Positions 26,017 through 34,767 of a stretch of DNA of 64,000 nucleotides are shown here, piece by piece. The stretch spans positions 66,925 to 130,924 of the forward strand of contig NZ_MAIQ01000005.1 of NCBI RefSeq assembly GCF_001678845.1, in the 5' to 3' direction. Source of the stretch: Christensenella intestinihominis. GTDB taxonomy: Bacteria > Bacillota > Clostridia > Christensenellales > Christensenellaceae. Within the stretch, counting starts at the first letter, position 1. Each line of letters starts with the position of its first letter. A program made the translations under genes and the position numbers. The notes below the pieces were generated by a model that was given only the letters and a program-made list of their open reading frames with translations, had not been told where the DNA came from and did no database searches.

Positions 26017-27020
26017 TGATGGCATTTGGAGGAAATAAAGAAGGGGCGTTAAGCGGGCAGAAAAACTTTAAGCAATACCTGAGAAGCTATGCCCTGGTAA
26101 TCATATTTTTAGGCGTTTGCGCGGTTTTTGCAATTGCATCCCCGACATTCCTGCAACCCACGAATATCGTCGGCGTATTCAGGCAGATTGCAATCAACGG
26201 CGTCCTGGCCCTCGGGATGACCCTTGTGATTATTACCGGCGGGATCGACCTTTCCGTGGGTTCGCTGATGGCGATCACCGGCGTGGTATCGGCAATGATA
26301 CTGGAAAACAACCCGAACATGCTGGCCGTGGCGCTGATTGTGGGAATCGGCGCGGCTGCCCTTATGAGCATGTGGACGGCGGTATTGGTGGCAAAAATGA
26401 GGATCGCCGCATTTATCGCTTCCCTTTCCACCATGACCATCGCGCGCGGGGTTGCGCTCGTCGTTGCGGACGGGATTCCCCATACCATCAAGGATACGGC
26501 CTACAGCGAGATCGGCAACGGATACCTGTGGGACCCGGCGGCGACGGGCGGCGTCGGCTTTCCGGTGCTGGTACTGATCCTGATCGTAGTGGCCGTCATC
26601 ACGGCGGTAATCCTGTATAATACAAAATTTGGGCGCTATATCTATGCGGTCGGCGGAAATGAAAATGCGGCCGAAGCGTCCGGCGTAAACGTTGTAAAGG
26701 TAAAATTCTGGACCTACGTCCTGAACGGCGCCCTTTGCGGTGTCGCGGGCATGATGCTTGCGGCCCGCATTACGTCCGGCCAGCCAAACGCGGCGACAGG
26801 CTATGAGCTCGACGCGATAACGGCGGTTATTATCGGCGGGACCAGTATGGCGGGCGGAAGCGGAAAAATCAGCGGGACAATTATCGGCGCATTGATTATC
26901 GGGGTCCTCAATAACGGACTTGTTTTGCTGGGGGTGTCGTCCTACTACCAGCAGATTATCAAAGGTATCATTATTGCAGTCGCAGTGCTGCTTGATATGA
27001 AAACCAAGAAAGGGAATTAA
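26016..27020 (+). CDS. Sugar ABC transporter permease (RbsC family)
   Basis: A 334-residue membrane protein with about 9-10 helices. Family stretches: NGVLALGMTLVIITGGIDLSVGS near residue 65 and the cytoplasmic coupling loop AVGGNENAAEASGVNV near 215, then IIGGTSMAGGSGKISGT. It should form the homodimeric channel for the ATPase encoded upstream. The ATG overlaps the ATPase stop (TAATG), so the two are coupled. A second ATG one codon later is possible. Confidence 0.93.
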   Translation: MMAFGGNKEGALSGQKNFKQYLRSYALVIIFLGVCAVFAIASPTFLQPTNIVGVFRQIAINGVLALGMTLVIITGGIDLSVGSLMAITGVVSAMILENNPNMLAVALIVGIGAAALMSMWTAVLVAKMRIAAFIASLSTMTIARGVALVVADGIPHTIKDTAYSEIGNGYLWDPAATGGVGFPVLVLILIVVAVITAVILYNTKFGRYIYAVGGNENAAEASGVNVVKVKFWTYVLNGALCGVAGMMLAARITSGQPNAATGYELDAITAVIIGGTSMAGGSGKISGTIIGALIIGVLNNGLVLLGVSSYYQQIIKGIIIAVAVLLDMKTKKGN

Positions 27021-27034
27021 GGAGGAAAAATGAA

Positions 27035-28051
27035 ATGAAAAAACTGACAGCGGTAGTACTCGCCATCCTTTTGGTGGCAATGGTGGCAGTGGGATGCTCG
27101 GGAACGGCGGAGCCGTCCGCGTCTGCGGACCCGTCCAAGGCGGCGGAAAGCAGTGAATCCGCAGCACAGCCCGCGGAAGACGCGGGGAAGGTGTGGAAGA
27201 TCGGCATTTCAACGCAGTCCTGGGAGCATGAGTTCCTGAAGAACATGGTCAACGCCCTGCAGGCAATCGACGAATCAATGCCCGATGTGGAGCTCGTGAT
27301 CGTTGACAGCGAAGATTCTGTTGAAAAACAGCTGAACGACGTCGATACGCTGATCGCGCAGGGAGTGGACGGTATTATCCTGAATGCGGACAGCGTGGAA
27401 GGCAGCAGCCAGGCGGTCGTCGCGGCGAAAAACGCGGGGATTCCGCTCGTCGAGCTTGTCTCGCTGACTGAAAATGAAGATTACGACACATTCGTCGGGA
27501 CGGACGTAAAGGCCTCGGGGCTCCTTGCGGGCGAAATGGTGGCCGATATGCTCGGCGGCAAAGGAAAAGTATTTGAAATCCAGGGCGTTATGGGGCACTC
27601 CGCGCAGATCAACAGGGGCGCGGGCATTGCGGAAACACTGGAAAAATACCCGGATATCGAGCTGGTTGAATCGCAGAGCGGCGAATTCACCAAGGATAAG
27701 GCAATGTCCGTAACGGAGGCATGGCTCGCGAAATACCCGGCAGGGGAAATCGACGCCATCATTGCCCACAACGACGGCATGGCCCTTGGCGCAATGAACG
27801 CATGCATCAGCGCGAACCGCCCGGAAATCAAGATCATCGGCATCGACGGCGATGCGGAAGCGCTGCAGGCGGTAATCGACGGAACGATGGCGGCAACGGT
27901 TGTGGACGACGTTGAAACGGAATCAAAGCTTGCTGTAGAAGAAATGGTGAGCATCCTGAACGGCAATGAACCCAAGGGCAAAATCCTTGCGGAATATATG
28001 CCGGTTAAGACGGCTGAAGAAGCAAAGGTATGGCTTGAAAAGAGACAGTAG
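27035..28051 (+). CDS. Sugar-binding lipoprotein (Peripla_BP_4/RbsB-like)
   Basis: A 338-residue substrate-binding lipoprotein. The signal peptide ends in the lipobox VAVGC (Cys at residue 21), followed by a Ser/Ala/Glu-rich linker to about residue 48 and a type-I periplasmic-binding fold beginning KIGISTQSWEHEF. IDAIIAHNDGMALGAM and IIGIDGDAEALQAV are typical of the ribose/galactose group. It presents substrate to the ABC transporter encoded by the two genes before it. The sugar is not predictable. A hairpin right after the gene may raise its transcript level above the downstream genes. Confidence 0.92.
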   Translation: MKKLTAVVLAILLVAMVAVGCSGTAEPSASADPSKAAESSESAAQPAEDAGKVWKIGISTQSWEHEFLKNMVNALQAIDESMPDVELVIVDSEDSVEKQLNDVDTLIAQGVDGIILNADSVEGSSQAVVAAKNAGIPLVELVSLTENEDYDTFVGTDVKASGLLAGEMVADMLGGKGKVFEIQGVMGHSAQINRGAGIAETLEKYPDIELVESQSGEFTKDKAMSVTEAWLAKYPAGEIDAIIAHNDGMALGAMNACISANRPEIKIIGIDGDAEALQAVIDGTMAATVVDDVETESKLAVEEMVSILNGNEPKGKILAEYMPVKTAEEAKVWLEKRQ

Positions 28052-28073
28052 TACGAAAGCGGAATGCCGTGGG

Positions 28074-28098
28074 GCGGGGAAAGCAAGCCTTTCCCCGC
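28074..28098 (+). other. Intra-operon stem-loop after the binding-protein gene
   Basis: GCGGGGAAAG pairs perfectly with CTTTCCCCGC around a 5-base loop. There is no T-run, so it is more likely an mRNA-stabilising 3' end or partial attenuator than a full terminator. This is a common arrangement after binding-protein genes. Confidence 0.7.
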
Positions 28099-28126
28099 GG
28101 CCTGCGGCGGAAAGGGAGATAGCCCG

Positions 28127-29575
28127 ATGAAAGTTTTAACAGGTTCCTTTCAGTGCGAATCAAATTCGTTTTGCGATGATGTGGCAACGGAAAACGATTT
28201 TGAGGTTCATTTTGGAAACGACGCGGCGCAAAAGCTTGCCGCGACACGATATTTTGAAGAAAACGGCATAGAGGCCGTACCGCTGGTGTTTGCCAGCGCC
28301 CTGCCGAGCGGGGAAGTCGCGTATTCCGCCTATTGCTATTTTGAACGGATATTCCTTGAGAAAATCAGGGAGCAGGAGGATTACGACGGAATTTATATCT
28401 ATTTCCACGGTTCTATGTATGTGGAAGGGCACGGCTGCGGGGAAGAGCTCCTTACGACGGCGATCCGCAGGGAAATCGGGGATAAAATACCGATTTCAGC
28501 CGCTTGTGATTTCCATGCGACGCTGTCGGACCGGTTTTACAGGAATGTGAATGCCGTCAACGGATTCCGCACGGCGCCGCACACGGACCATGACGATACG
28601 GAGCGGCGCGCGGCGCGGTCGCTGATCGAATGCATGAAACGGAAAATCACGCCGGGGCTGCAGCGCGTCAGGGTTCCGTTCCTGGGGGCGGACGCATCCG
28701 TTACGGCAAACGAGCCCTATCTCTCCGTCACAAAGGAGCTTAGGAGGCTCGATGCGGAAGACCATGTCATCTCGTGCGCGTTTTTCAACGGCCACGCATG
28801 GTATGACGCGCCGCATACGGGGGCCTGCGCCGTGGTAGCGGATATGGACGGCGAAACGGCGTTTGAAGAGGCGATGCGGCTTGCAAAAATATTCTGGGAG
28901 CACAAGGAAGGCGCGGTCTTCGAGGGCGCGATGCCCACGGACGAGGCGATCGAATATTCGCTTGCGCAGCGGGACGGGCTGGTCTTTGTGGACGACTCGG
29001 GAGATAATACGACAGCCGGGGCATGGGGCGCGGGGACGCTTATGCTGCGTAAATATCTGGAGAAGAATGCGTCCGGCGTTCTTATATGCGGAATTTTTGA
29101 CTCGGAGGTCACGGGTGAGCTTTTACAAAGCAAGCCGGGGGAGAAACGGCACATCGTATTGTGCAGGGGCAGGCACACTGCACAGGAGATCGAGACAGGG
29201 CTCGACGTTATCGTAAAAAGCTCCGGAATTGTATGCGGCTGGGCCGGGGACGAGGTAGGCGAAGGAGTCGTCGTAGAAAGCGGCGGCCTCGATATCCTGG
29301 TTACGAACGCCCGCGCGGCGTTTACGACCTTGCGCCATTTTGAAAAAATGGGGATTCAGCCGCACGATTACCGCATTATTGTGCTGAAGATGGGATACCT
29401 GTTCCCACGGCTGTGGGAAATATCGGAGCAGGCCGTGGTGGCGCTTACGCCCGGGCAAAGCACAAACGATTTTTCTCAAATCGATTTTAGGAGGGCGCCG
29501 GAGCGGCTGTATCCCGCATGCACGGATATCAGGTGGGAAGAAATTGAAGCGGAGGCAAAAAGGAGTCGGTTATGA
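28127..29575 (+). CDS. MlrC/M81-family protein (DUF1485)
   Basis: A 482-residue member of the MlrC family, named after an enzyme that breaks down linearised microcystin fragments. Family features visible: start KVLTGSFQCESNSF, YFHGSMYVEGHGCGEELL, DFHATLSD, NGFRTAPHTDHDDT, and in the second half VDDSGDNTTAGAWGAGTL. His and Asp residues in these blocks are likely metal ligands. I chose ATG 28127 for its GGGAGAT site and because conserved sequence starts there. It overlaps the next gene by 4 bp. Here it probably acts on the imported compound or a related amide. The true substrate is unknown. Confidence 0.85.
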   Translation: MKVLTGSFQCESNSFCDDVATENDFEVHFGNDAAQKLAATRYFEENGIEAVPLVFASALPSGEVAYSAYCYFERIFLEKIREQEDYDGIYIYFHGSMYVEGHGCGEELLTTAIRREIGDKIPISAACDFHATLSDRFYRNVNAVNGFRTAPHTDHDDTERRAARSLIECMKRKITPGLQRVRVPFLGADASVTANEPYLSVTKELRRLDAEDHVISCAFFNGHAWYDAPHTGACAVVADMDGETAFEEAMRLAKIFWEHKEGAVFEGAMPTDEAIEYSLAQRDGLVFVDDSGDNTTAGAWGAGTLMLRKYLEKNASGVLICGIFDSEVTGELLQSKPGEKRHIVLCRGRHTAQEIETGLDVIVKSSGIVCGWAGDEVGEGVVVESGGLDILVTNARAAFTTLRHFEKMGIQPHDYRIIVLKMGYLFPRLWEISEQAVVALTPGQSTNDFSQIDFRRAPERLYPACTDIRWEEIEAEAKRSRL

Positions 29576-31647
29576 AGAAAATTATGCCACAGCCCAAGGT
29601 CATGAAAGACCTTCCGCCGGGGACGGGGACTTTTCCGGGAATCCGCGTCTGCTCAAACTGTAAAAATATGGAAGGCGCGGAGGACTTGTTCCGGGCACGG
29701 TTCTGGAATATGGAAAGCGTGCTGTCGGACGGTCCGGACAGCTATCCTGTCCGTTTAAACGATAACCTGGACTGCGAAAACGGTGAAAAATTGTTTTATG
29801 AACAGGGTTATGTCCTTCACGTGCAGCAGGACGGGGCGGAGGTTTACGCCGCGACAAAGCAGGGCCTTGCCTATGCGGCCGCCGCGCTGAAGCAATTGAT
29901 TTCCCATACCGAAAACGGATATGTGATCCATTGCGCACATATCGAGGATTACCCCTCCGTGGAAGTAAGGGGCATATCCATTCCCCTCACGTGGTATGCC
30001 GGATACGGGCGGATCGGCTTCGATTCCCAGCTTTGGAATTTCGGGCAGTGGAAGCAGTTTCTGGACATCTGCTCCGACTACCGGATCAACCAGCTCAACA
30101 TGGTACTGTACGGCTTTTGGCCGTTTGAATTTCCGGAATATCCCGAGACCGTATTCCGGGGGCTGAAAATGCAGGTATACGACCCGGAGAGCGACGGCTG
30201 GATTACCGTCGAATACACGCATCCGAATGTGGAAAAGCCGTTCCTCAAGGAGCTCATCGAATATGGGCACGGGCTTGGAATCAAATTTTTCGCATATACG
30301 GGGCTCAACAGCTACAGCGGCGGATATGCGTGCAGGCACCCGGAAAAGCGGATGAAGAAAGAAAAGGGGAGCAAATTCATCAACGATTTCGACAGCCTGT
30401 GCCTGAGCGAGCCGGATACCATCGAATATTTGAAGGCAAGCATCCGTAAAATTGTAGAGCAGGGATTTGACGGGATCGATTTCGAGGAAAGCGAGGAAGC
30501 CTTCTGGTATTGCAACTGCGACCAGTGCCGGAAAACATTCTGGAAAGATGCGAATACGCCCGAGGAAGCGCTCCACGCGGCCAATACGGCGCTTTTGAAA
30601 ATCCTCTATGAGGAAATCAGGAAAACCTCCGAGCATTGCGTGGTTGGCCTGAGGGCGTGGCGCCAGCCGCCGCTCATCCGCAGCCGGGAACTGATTGACA
30701 GCATGGTGAAAAGCATCCCGGAAGATATTGTGCTGTTCTGGGCCCCCGGCCAGTATGTGCCGGATGAGGAATTCCACAAATGGATAGCCGCCTTTGGCAG
30801 GGAACGGATATGGGGACGTGATACGGAGGCAATCGGCTTTGCGGCGTGCTTCGGCAGGCTCCTGCGGCCGTTCCGGTGGAACGGGCTGCGGGCGGAGGAA
30901 GAGACGATTACGCAGTTTGTGGAAGAGGACATCCGCCAGCACAGGGGCTCCGTAGAAATGAAGGTAAAAGGGATCAACGGATACCAGTTTGAATGGTATG
31001 GCTTTTTTATGGCGCTCTTTGCCCATTCCTATTATGGATGGGGCGGAACGATGGAAGCCGGGGAGTTCTACCGTTATTCCCTCGAGGCGACTTTTGGCGA
31101 AGCGGCGGACGACGTATGGTATGTCATGAAGAACATGCTGACAATCCATGAAAGCCAGATGAAAATATATACGGCTGAATTCCCCATGACGCGCAATAAG
31201 GTGGAAAAGCAGGATATTCCGCGCATCAGGCGGGCCATTGAAGAATACCCGGATATGATGGAAAGGATCGGCAGGATTCGCGAATCCGTCCGCGCGGATG
31301 AAAAGACGGCCCACTTCGACCTGCATTTCCAAAAATGGGAGGTCGCAATGCGGCGGCTGAGGGTTATTTACGATATGGCGCTCGCGTCCATTGCATACGA
31401 TCATGCGCCGACGCCGGAGGAACGCCGGAAGCACCTGGAAGAAATGTACCTGCTGAATGAAAAGGAATTCGAGATCATCCGCAGCAGCTATTTCGATGTG
31501 AATCCGATGACCGAAGCCGGGGTAAAATCCTGCTGCTTCCCGTACCACGAGATGAAGCGCATTCTTACAAATGCCCTTTATCCCGACCGGGAGGACAACG
31601 AACCGATCTATGCGGGCGTGGAAGCGCTCGGGTGGCTATGGGCATAA
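29572..31647 (+). CDS. GH20-like glycoside hydrolase of uncertain specificity
   Basis: A 691-residue protein without signal peptide, so cytoplasmic. About residues 20-125 look like the GH20/GH67 accessory domain (VYAATKQGLAYAAAALKQLI). The sentence-like HIEDYPSVEVRGISIPLTWYAG opens a TIM-barrel. The region D303-F-E-E-S-E-E, followed by YCNCDQC, is a candidate active-site strand; the Cys group is odd for GH20 and may bind metal. The usual HxGGDE of hexosaminidases was not seen. The C-terminal ~200 residues are helical. It may cleave sugar conjugates brought in by the ABC transporter. The family is tentative. Confidence 0.55.
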   Translation: MKKIMPQPKVMKDLPPGTGTFPGIRVCSNCKNMEGAEDLFRARFWNMESVLSDGPDSYPVRLNDNLDCENGEKLFYEQGYVLHVQQDGAEVYAATKQGLAYAAAALKQLISHTENGYVIHCAHIEDYPSVEVRGISIPLTWYAGYGRIGFDSQLWNFGQWKQFLDICSDYRINQLNMVLYGFWPFEFPEYPETVFRGLKMQVYDPESDGWITVEYTHPNVEKPFLKELIEYGHGLGIKFFAYTGLNSYSGGYACRHPEKRMKKEKGSKFINDFDSLCLSEPDTIEYLKASIRKIVEQGFDGIDFEESEEAFWYCNCDQCRKTFWKDANTPEEALHAANTALLKILYEEIRKTSEHCVVGLRAWRQPPLIRSRELIDSMVKSIPEDIVLFWAPGQYVPDEEFHKWIAAFGRERIWGRDTEAIGFAACFGRLLRPFRWNGLRAEEETITQFVEEDIRQHRGSVEMKVKGINGYQFEWYGFFMALFAHSYYGWGGTMEAGEFYRYSLEATFGEAADDVWYVMKNMLTIHESQMKIYTAEFPMTRNKVEKQDIPRIRRAIEEYPDMMERIGRIRESVRADEKTAHFDLHFQKWEVAMRRLRVIYDMALASIAYDHAPTPEERRKHLEEMYLLNEKEFEIIRSSYFDVNPMTEAGVKSCCFPYHEMKRILTNALYPDREDNEPIYAGVEALGWLWA

Positions 31648-31674
31648 AACGAAAAACGGAAAAGGAGAAATGAT

Positions 31675-32847
31675 ATGTCTTACTACAACGAACAGGAAAC
31701 AAAAAACAGGATTGCAAAGGTAAAGGAAATCCTGAAGGACAAGGGACTTGACGCGGCTCTCATCTATTATGACGAGCTGAACATTGCAAACGGCTGGTAT
31801 CTTACGGGATGGTGCCCGCAGTTCGAGAAGGGGGCGGTGCTCCTGCCGACGGAAGGCGAAGCGCTCCTTTTGGGCGGGCCGGAAAGCGAGCCCTTCGCAA
31901 AAATGAGCAGCGCGATCAAGGAAACGCGCAATTTCTCGGCCTTCATGGTGCCGGATGAAGAGTACCCGAACGCAACGATTATGGACTTCGCCGGGTTGGC
32001 GGAAGAACTGAAAGCCAAAGACTGCGTGCTTCGGAAGGTTGGTGTTGTCGGGACGAGCGCAATCCCTTACCAGGTATACACGCAGTTCAGGGAAGGCTTC
32101 GGGGACGCGGAGCTGGTTGACATCACCGGCGAGTATGAAGCGCTGCGGGCGCATAAATCCGCGTGGGAAGCGGAGAACGTGAGGGAATCCTTTGGAATGT
32201 GCTACGAGGCGTTTAAAGCCATGAAAGCCGCGGTGAAGCCCGGCGCATTTGAACATGAGGTCGCGGCGGAGGGCGAATATATCTGCCGCAAGCACGGCGC
32301 GAACAGCTTCGCCTACACCACAATCGTGGGCAGCGGGGAGCGCTCGGATGCGGTTGTCCCCACGGCGATCAACAAGGAAATGAAAGCAGGCGAATGGGTT
32401 ATGATCGGCATTGCGCCGCGTACAAACGGATATGCGGGAACGATGGGCGAAACGCTTCCGGTTTCGGGAGAATATACGCCCGAGCAGCGCGACGCGGTCA
32501 ACACCCTGAGAAAAGCGCTGCGCATTACAAAAGAAATCCTGAAGCCGGGCATGAGCGGCAGGGAGCTGGACGTTCCGGCGCGCAGGCTTTTCGAGGAAAA
32601 AGGGCTGATCGAATATCTGGTATGCCCGTTTGTGCACACCATCGGGCTGATGGAAGCGGAAGGGCCCTTCTATGGGCCGAACAGCGACGATAAGCTGGAG
32701 GAAGGAATGACGGTGTGCATCGACGTCAGCTTTTTCGGGCATCCGACGCTGCACGGCGCGCGCGTCGAGACGGGCTACCTGATTACAAAGGACGGCTGCG
32801 AGCCGCTGAGCCCTGAAATGGACGCAATTTTTATGGAAGACCTATAA
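31675..32847 (+). CDS. Creatinase/Xaa-Pro peptidase-like M24 protein with incomplete metal site
   Basis: A 390-residue protein with a creatinase-N domain (about 1-150) and a pita-bread M24 domain. In active M24 metallopeptidases five ligands are Asp, Asp, His, Glu, Glu. Here the first Asp position is G245 (MIGIAP), the second is Thr in GYAGT, His is kept (FVHTIGL), one Glu is Asp (CIDVSFF) and the last Glu is kept (RVETGY). A two-metal peptidase is therefore unlikely. Creatinase itself works on this fold without metal, so hydrolysis of a small amide is possible. AAAGGAG precedes ATG. Sixth gene of the operon. Confidence 0.8.
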   Translation: MSYYNEQETKNRIAKVKEILKDKGLDAALIYYDELNIANGWYLTGWCPQFEKGAVLLPTEGEALLLGGPESEPFAKMSSAIKETRNFSAFMVPDEEYPNATIMDFAGLAEELKAKDCVLRKVGVVGTSAIPYQVYTQFREGFGDAELVDITGEYEALRAHKSAWEAENVRESFGMCYEAFKAMKAAVKPGAFEHEVAAEGEYICRKHGANSFAYTTIVGSGERSDAVVPTAINKEMKAGEWVMIGIAPRTNGYAGTMGETLPVSGEYTPEQRDAVNTLRKALRITKEILKPGMSGRELDVPARRLFEEKGLIEYLVCPFVHTIGLMEAEGPFYGPNSDDKLEEGMTVCIDVSFFGHPTLHGARVETGYLITKDGCEPLSPEMDAIFMEDL

Positions 32848-32866
32848 GGAACAGGGGAGGACGAAA

Positions 32867-33226
32867 ATGGAGCTAGGAAAGAAAGTTTGGGTGTTTGCAG
32901 ACGGAGACCTGCCTCCGCAGGGCCAAAGCGAGCCGCTGGGGCATGAAGCGCTGATGGTCGTAAACAACTGCGGCGAACCCGCCGAAATCACGCTCGACCT
33001 GCTGTTTGAGGACAAGGAACCGAAGGAGGGAATCAGGCTCGCCGTCCCTGCAAAACGGGTCAATTGCTTCCGGATGGATTTTCCCATCGGCGAAGAGGGT
33101 TACAGCATTCCCAAGGGGCAGTATGCGGTGATCCTCACCTCGAACGTCCCGGTGGTGGCCGTGTTCGGCAGGCTGGACCGGAGAAAAGACATGGCCTACT
33201 ATCCGGTTGCCGGCTACGGCGTATAA
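32867..33226 (+). CDS. Sensory rhodopsin transducer (ASRT)-family protein
   Basis: A 119-residue beta-rich protein matching the family of Anabaena sensory rhodopsin transducer: KVWVFADGDLPPQG at the start, HEALMVVNNCGEPAEITLDL, FEDKEP, RLAVPAKRVNCFRMD, and near the end ILTSNVPVVAVFGRLDRR. Family members far from any rhodopsin are found beside sugar genes and have been suggested to bind carbohydrates. This window has no rhodopsin. As the last gene of the operon, just before a terminator, a role in binding or sensing the sugar or its product is reasonable but inferred. Confidence 0.8.
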   Translation: MELGKKVWVFADGDLPPQGQSEPLGHEALMVVNNCGEPAEITLDLLFEDKEPKEGIRLAVPAKRVNCFRMDFPIGEEGYSIPKGQYAVILTSNVPVVAVFGRLDRRKDMAYYPVAGYGV

Positions 33227-33239
33227 TGACCCTCCCGAT

Positions 33240-33274
33240 ACAAAAGCGTTTTTCCAAGTGAAAAACGCTTTTGT
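33240..33274 (+). terminator. Terminator of the catabolic operon
   Basis: ACAAAAGCGTTTTT pairs with AAAAACGCTTTTGT around a CCAAGTG loop. It closes the seven-gene operon. Confidence 0.85.
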
Positions 33275-33293
33275 CATGCAGGGGTAAAATGAT

Positions 33294-33329
33294 AATTCAC
33301 TTGTGAATTCAGCCGGCTTATATTATAAT
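33294..33329 (+). promoter_or_regulatory. cysS promoter with overlapping palindrome
   Basis: TTGTGA (33301-33306), 17 bp, TATAAT (33324-33329) make a good promoter. The -35 box lies inside a perfect palindrome AATTCAC-TT-GTGAATT (33294-33309), a possible operator. The leader to cysS is only about 35 bases, too short for a T-box. Confidence 0.7.
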
Positions 33330-33370
33330 AACTGAGTATGGTAATTTAACGGAATAAGGGGTTTTGGTTT

Positions 33371-34750
33371 TTGAAGATTTACAATTCGATGACGGGTCAA
33401 AAAGAGGAATTGAACCCGCTTCATCCGGGACAGTTTAATATTTACGCGTGCGGGCCGACGGTATACAACTATTTCCACATTGGAAACGCCCGCCCGTTTA
33501 TCGTGTTCGATACGCTCCGCAGGTATCTGGAATACCGCGGTTACAAAGTGAAATTTGTACAGAATTTTACCGACGTGGACGATAAAATGATCCGCGTGGC
33601 AAACGAGGAAGGCATCACGGTAGGGGAACTTGGGGACCGCTATATTGAGGAATATTTCAAGGACGCGCAAGCGCTTAACATTCGCCCCGCCACCGTGCAT
33701 CCCAAGGCGACGGAGCACATCGGCGACATTATTGCGCTGGTGAAGAAGCTGGTCGATACGGGGCACGCTTATGAGCTTCACGGCGACGTGTATTTTGATA
33801 CGCAGAGCTTCCCCGGTTACGGCAAGCTTTCCGGCCAGGATATTTCCGAGCTTGAGATGGGCGCGCGTATCGACATCAATGAAGAAAAGAAAAACCCGAT
33901 GGATTTTGCGCTTTGGAAAGCAAAAAAGGAAGGCGAGCCCGCGTGGGACAGCCCGTGGGGGCCGGGACGCCCGGGCTGGCATATCGAATGCTCGGCGATG
34001 AGCATGAAATACCTCGGCGATACGCTTGACATCCATGGGGGCGGGCAGGATTTGAAATTCCCGCACCATGAAAACGAGATTGCCCAGAGCGAAGCCGCGA
34101 CGGGGAAACCGTTTGCGAATTACTGGATGCACAATGGCTATATCAACATAGACAACAAGAAAATGTCGAAGTCGGAAGGGAACTTCTTTACTGTCCGCGA
34201 TATTCTAAAGGAGTTCCGCGGCCCGGCGGTGCGCCTTTTCATGCTGAGCGCCCATTACCGCAATCCGATCAACTTTTCGCGCGAGCTTCTTACGCAGTCG
34301 GAAACGGCCTATGACCGCATACTCAATTGCCGCGAAAACCTGAAATTTATTATGGAGCATCCGAAGGACGAGCCGGTGGATATTGCCCCGGCGGTTACGT
34401 CGGCAGGTGAAAAATTCAACGCCGCGATGGACGACGACCTCAATACGGCGGACGCCATCGGCGGGATTTTTGAATATATCAAGGAGGTCAACACCCTTTT
34501 TGAAAACGGCGGGCGCGCGGAGGATGCAAAAGCGGCGCTTGCGGAGCTCGATACGCTTATGGATGTGCTCGGCATACTTCCGGAAGCGGACGAGAGCATC
34601 CCGGAGGATGTCAAAAAGATGGCGGAAGAGCGGCAGGCCGCCCGCGCGCAAAAGAACTGGGCCGAGGCAGACCGCCTGCGGGACGAGCTGAAAGCCCGCG
34701 GCTATGAACTGAAAGATACGCCGGACGGCGTTAAAATCAATAAAATCTAG
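33371..34750 (+). CDS. cysS: Cysteinyl-tRNA synthetase
   Basis: A 459-residue class I synthetase that charges tRNA-Cys. Signatures: CGPTVYNYFHIGNARPF (HIGH motif as HIGN and a Zn-ligand Cys), the Zn-site region GWHIECSAM, HHENEIAQSE, and KKMSKSEGN. The start is TTG 33371, matching the family start KIYNSMTGQKEEL, with AAGGGG about 9 bases upstream. Full length and intact. It is usually next to mrnC and rlmB in Clostridia; here those lie 7 kb downstream, separated by other genes. Confidence 0.97.
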   Translation: MKIYNSMTGQKEELNPLHPGQFNIYACGPTVYNYFHIGNARPFIVFDTLRRYLEYRGYKVKFVQNFTDVDDKMIRVANEEGITVGELGDRYIEEYFKDAQALNIRPATVHPKATEHIGDIIALVKKLVDTGHAYELHGDVYFDTQSFPGYGKLSGQDISELEMGARIDINEEKKNPMDFALWKAKKEGEPAWDSPWGPGRPGWHIECSAMSMKYLGDTLDIHGGGQDLKFPHHENEIAQSEAATGKPFANYWMHNGYINIDNKKMSKSEGNFFTVRDILKEFRGPAVRLFMLSAHYRNPINFSRELLTQSETAYDRILNCRENLKFIMEHPKDEPVDIAPAVTSAGEKFNAAMDDDLNTADAIGGIFEYIKEVNTLFENGGRAEDAKAALAELDTLMDVLGILPEADESIPEDVKKMAEERQAARAQKNWAEADRLRDELKARGYELKDTPDGVKINKI

Positions 34751-34767
34751 GGGGAAAACAGAAAGAT

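Noticed and set aside
29755-31548. 597-residue minus-strand frame opposite the GH20-like gene
   Set aside because: Antisense shadow. The plus-strand gene has coupled starts and belongs to an operon.
33330-33370. T-box riboswitch before cysS
   Set aside because: The leader after the promoter is about 35 bases, far too short, and lacks the T-box sequence.
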